From assembly GCA_017962145.1 (NCBI GenBank), contig JAGCVX010000002.1, positions 1 through 64,000 of the forward strand: a stretch of 64,000 nucleotides of DNA, given 5' to 3'. Below, piece by piece: positions 61,660 through 64,000 of the stretch. This DNA comes from Clostridiales bacterium (GTDB lineage: Bacteria > Bacillota > Clostridia > Saccharofermentanales > Saccharofermentanaceae). The position numbers and the translations under genes were made by a program. How positions within the stretch are numbered: position 1 is the first letter of the stretch; every line of letters starts with the position of its first letter. The notes beneath the pieces are model-generated. The model was not told where the DNA came from, ran no database searches, and saw only the letters and a program-made list of their open reading frames with translations.

Positions 61660-63033
61660 ATGATCATCTATAATGCTGAAATCTATACGATGGAATCCCA
61701 AGAACCGATCCGCGACGGATATGTGATCTTCGACAGAAAGAAGATCCTCAAGATCGGCTCCGGGGATGACTGGATGAACTGGCTGGAGAGTGCCGGCAAA
61801 GAGAATCCCGATCTTTATGTGCGACGTGATTATGTGGAAAACGATGAGCAGACCGAGAGTGTCCAGACCATCGACGCCAAGGGCGCGCGCCTCTATCCGG
61901 GCTTTATCGATGCCCATACACATATCGGTCTTTTCGATGACGGACTGACGGACGAAGGCAGTGACGGAAATGAGATCGTCTCTCCGATCTCGCCGGATCT
62001 TCGCGCGCTTGACGGCATCCACAACGCCGATCCCTGTTTCAAGGAAGCCAGAGAAGCGGGCGTAACACTCGTTGCGGCCGGCCCCGGAAGCGCCAATATC
62101 GTGGGCGGACAGTTTGCGCTTCTGACTACCTATGGAAAGACGGTCGACCGTGCACTGGTGGATCCGTTTATTGCCATGAAGGCAGCACTCGGTGAGAATC
62201 CGAAGATGTGCTATGGCAAGGACAACAAGGCGCCACAGACACGTATGGGCAACGCGGCACTTCTGCGCGGTGTGCTCTCCGAGACCATCGAGTACTACGA
62301 AAAGAAGATGCAGTCCGAAGAAAAATGGACAGAGTATAACAACGCGGATAAGAAGGATACAGATGACAAGCCGGAGCGTCCGGACATCTTTGAAAAGGAT
62401 ATGGAGCTTGAGGCCATGATCCCTGTCATCAAGGGTGAGAAGCCTCTGAAGATCCATGCCCACAGACAGGACGATATCCTGACGGCGATCCGTGTGGCAA
62501 ATGAATTCAGCCTCAAATACACCCTCGACCACTGTACCGAGGGACACCTCATCGCAGATGTGCTGAAGGAAGAGTACGATGCAGGACAGGCCGAAAACCG
62601 CGGCCTGGGCATCTGTTCGAAAAAGGATAAACCGGCGGGCGGTAAGATGCTCGGCATCATCGTGGGACCCGTGATCGGTGACCGCAGCAAGCCGGAACTG
62701 AGCAACATGAGCCTTTCTACAGCAGGCGTGCTCTGCAAGGCAGGTCTTCCTGTGGCCATCATGACTGACCATCCGTGCGTGCCGGAGCAGTATCTGCCGC
62801 TTTCGGCAGCGCTTTCCAAGAAGGGCGGCATGCCCGAGCAGCAGGCACTTGCCGCGATCACGATCAATGCGGCGAAGATCCTTGGTGTTTCCGACCGCTA
62901 TGGTTCGATCTCGGAAGGAAAAGCACCGGACATGGTACTTATGACAGCTGATCCGCTGACTCTGGAAAGCGAAGTGATCCTCGTGATCGGAAGCGGCCGC
63001 GTCGTGGCAGATCTTCGGAGGAACGAAGGATGA
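61660..63033 (+). CDS. Amidohydrolase family protein (imidazolonepropionase-like)
   Basis: The 457-residue start at 61660 (MIIYNAEIYTMESQEPIRDG) is chosen because the longer frame has no ribosome-binding site; initiation is still uncertain. The metal-dependent barrel is shown by YPGFIDAHTHIGLF (HxH), KIHAHRQDDILTAIR, LDHCTEG and AIMTDHPCVPEQ. A Lys/Glu-rich insertion (around residues 220-250) is notable. Relatives act on cyclic amides or amidines; the substrate is not known. It overlaps tsaE by ATGA. Confidence 0.87.
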   Translation: MIIYNAEIYTMESQEPIRDGYVIFDRKKILKIGSGDDWMNWLESAGKENPDLYVRRDYVENDEQTESVQTIDAKGARLYPGFIDAHTHIGLFDDGLTDEGSDGNEIVSPISPDLRALDGIHNADPCFKEAREAGVTLVAAGPGSANIVGGQFALLTTYGKTVDRALVDPFIAMKAALGENPKMCYGKDNKAPQTRMGNAALLRGVLSETIEYYEKKMQSEEKWTEYNNADKKDTDDKPERPDIFEKDMELEAMIPVIKGEKPLKIHAHRQDDILTAIRVANEFSLKYTLDHCTEGHLIADVLKEEYDAGQAENRGLGICSKKDKPAGGKMLGIIVGPVIGDRSKPELSNMSLSTAGVLCKAGLPVAIMTDHPCVPEQYLPLSAALSKKGGMPEQQALAAITINAAKILGVSDRYGSISEGKAPDMVLMTADPLTLESEVILVIGSGRVVADLRRNEG

Positions 63034-63533
63034 GCCTGGAGACGATAAGCACATCGGTTGAGATGACCGAGCGCCTGGGCGAGGCGATCGGTAAGGTAGT
63101 CTGCGCAGGAGACCTGATCACGCTAGACGGCGATCTGGGAGCCGGAAAGACTGCATTTACAAGAGGACTTGCCAGAGGCATGGGCCTTTCCTGCCGTGTG
63201 ACCAGCCCGACTTTTACGATCGTAAATGAGTATAACGACCAGCAGGGCGTGCCGAGACTGTTTCATTTCGACACGTACCGGCTGAGTAACAGTGACGACT
63301 TCTACGATGCCGGACTCGACGAGTATTTCGGACGGGACGGTGTCTGCGTGATCGAGTGGAGTACGGTCATCGAAGACGCGCTTGCGAAGGAACGGATCCG
63401 CCTTCTGATCTCCGGTAACGGAGAGACCCGTACGATCCGCATACTCTATTCTGAAAAATACGCTTCCGCGATGCAGACTGTTCGCGCGGAGATGGAAAAG
63501 GAGGGCATGCACTTTGCTGATATTAGCATGTGA
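63030..63533 (+). CDS. tsaE: tRNA threonylcarbamoyladenosine synthesis ATPase TsaE
   Basis: TsaE is the ATPase of the TsaBDE complex that makes t6A37 in ANN-decoding tRNAs. The 167 residues have Walker A LDGDLGAGKTAFTRGLARGM, TSPTFTIVNEY and a Walker B-like VCVIEWS. It overlaps the amidohydrolase gene at the start and tsaB at the end, giving coupled translation. Confidence 0.95.
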   Translation: MSLETISTSVEMTERLGEAIGKVVCAGDLITLDGDLGAGKTAFTRGLARGMGLSCRVTSPTFTIVNEYNDQQGVPRLFHFDTYRLSNSDDFYDAGLDEYFGRDGVCVIEWSTVIEDALAKERIRLLISGNGETRTIRILYSEKYASAMQTVRAEMEKEGMHFADISM

Positions 63534-64000
63534 TACTTCAAACCGGGCATGCTCGAGCTGCCTTTGGAAAGACGGAACGTGTATCGATTCTGCATTTCGA
63601 AATGACGGGCTGACGCATTCTCAGACATTTATGCCGCAGGTCCACGCCCTGATGGAGAAAAACCACATCGAATATGAAACACTCGACGCACTGGCCTGTA
63701 CCGTGGGTCCCGGTTCTTTTACCGGAATCCGTATCGGAGTCAGTGCCGTAAAGACCATGGCCATGGCGCTGGAAAAACCGGCCGTTCCGGTTTCTTCTCT
63801 GGAGGCGATGGCATACCCGCTTCGTGACGAAGACGCACTGGTCGTACCGCTGATCGACTGTAGAAATCACCGCGCCTGGTCGGCGGCATATTATCACGGA
63901 GAGCAAGTCCTTTCCGAGGTCGCCGATGACGTTGATCACATCCGTGAAAACTGTATCTCCTATCGTGATACGAATCTTTCCGGAAAGAAGATCCTTCTGG
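63514..64000 (+). CDS. tsaB: tRNA threonylcarbamoyladenosine synthesis protein TsaB (5' part)
   Basis: The frame begins with TTG at 63514 (MLILACDTSNRACSSCLWKD), nine bases after AAGGAGG, inside the end of tsaE, and runs off the window at 64000. The conserved CTVGPGSFTGIRIGVSAVKT is the TsaB signature. TsaB is an ASKHA-fold scaffold that partners TsaD. A TTG start and the overlap of 20 bases suggest tuned, coupled translation. The remaining roughly 70-80 residues lie outside. Confidence 0.93.
   Translation, partial: MLILACDTSNRACSSCLWKDGTCIDSAFRNDGLTHSQTFMPQVHALMEKNHIEYETLDALACTVGPGSFTGIRIGVSAVKTMAMALEKPAVPVSSLEAMAYPLRDEDALVVPLIDCRNHRAWSAAYYHGEQVLSEVADDVDHIRENCISYRDTNLSGKKILL

Noticed and set aside
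61582..63054. A 490-codon minus-strand open frame opposite the amidohydrolase
   Set aside because: The plus-strand protein has clear metal-binding motifs; the minus frame has none.
1..64000. Mobile elements, integrases, attachment sites, replication origin or rRNA genes
   Set aside because: No transposase, integrase, flanking direct repeats, DnaA-box cluster or rRNA sequence was seen on either strand.

Overview
The window looks like chromosomal DNA of an anaerobic, low-redundancy Firmicute of the class Clostridia, probably a plant-fibre degrader. The support is a lipid-anchored GH9 cellulase, several Gram-positive lipoproteins with lipoboxes and no porins, a WalJ/RlmH locus, a FabK-type fatty-acid cluster, an L10 leader, strong AGGAGG ribosome-binding sites, a PflX-like radical SAM protein and a cobalamin riboswitch. 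I cannot name the genus from sequence alone. I see no phage, insertion sequence, CRISPR array or replication origin; genes are dense and most gaps hold a recognisable promoter, terminator, leader or tRNA.

Layout. 0-4 kb: the end of a sensor histidine kinase with a long disordered tail, then murA, walJ-like and rlmH, a wal-type cell-wall locus. 4-7 kb: a membrane-anchored collagen-like protein with a repeated Trp/Tyr module, a dCMP deaminase and a convergent DUF1294-YfcE phosphodiesterase fusion. 7-15.3 kb: a large histidine operon (hisZ-G-D-C-B-orf-purC-hisH-hisFI-hisE) with an unusual HisF-HisI fusion and an embedded purine gene. hisA is missing here; a eukaryote-like (HIS6-type) hisA lies at 34.4 kb. 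15.3-19.5 kb: rpmG-secE-nusG-rplK-rplA, an L10 leader, rplJ-rplL and two tRNAs. 19.6-25.7 kb: a GH9 cellulase lipoprotein, a membrane HD-GYP protein with an ECF-S-like sensor region, and an orphan sugar-binding lipoprotein. 26-27.8 kb: two TTEE-repeat lipoproteins. 27.9-31.7 kb: a cobalamin riboswitch with a BtuFCD-type importer and a transglutaminase-like protein. 31.7-35.2 kb: tRNA-Cys, two uncharacterised proteins and hisA. 35.4-40.8 kb: dTDP-L-rhamnose synthesis (rfbA, B, D, C) with two glycosyltransferases. 41.2-50.4 kb: tRNA-Gly on the minus strand, then fabH-fabK-fabD-fabG-fabF-accB-fabZ-accC-accDA with no acpP and an AccD-AccA fusion. 50.5-56.8 kb: a membrane protein, YesL, a sugar ABC importer (binding protein and two permeases, no ATPase) and an AraC regulator. 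56.8-64 kb: PflX-like radical SAM protein, purF, a HAD-GNAT fusion, rplM-rpsI, an amidohydrolase, tsaE and the start of tsaB.

How parts fit. The GH9 enzyme, two paralogous sugar-binding lipoproteins, the ABC permeases, YesL and the AraC regulator suggest uptake of oligosaccharides released from plant polysaccharide. The binding protein next to the HD-GYP protein has no permease and may serve sensing rather than transport; this is inference. Histidine and purine synthesis meet through AICAR, which fits purC inside the his operon. Several joined genes (HisFI, AccDA, DUF1294-YfcE, HAD-GNAT) show a tendency to fuse neighbouring or functionally linked genes.
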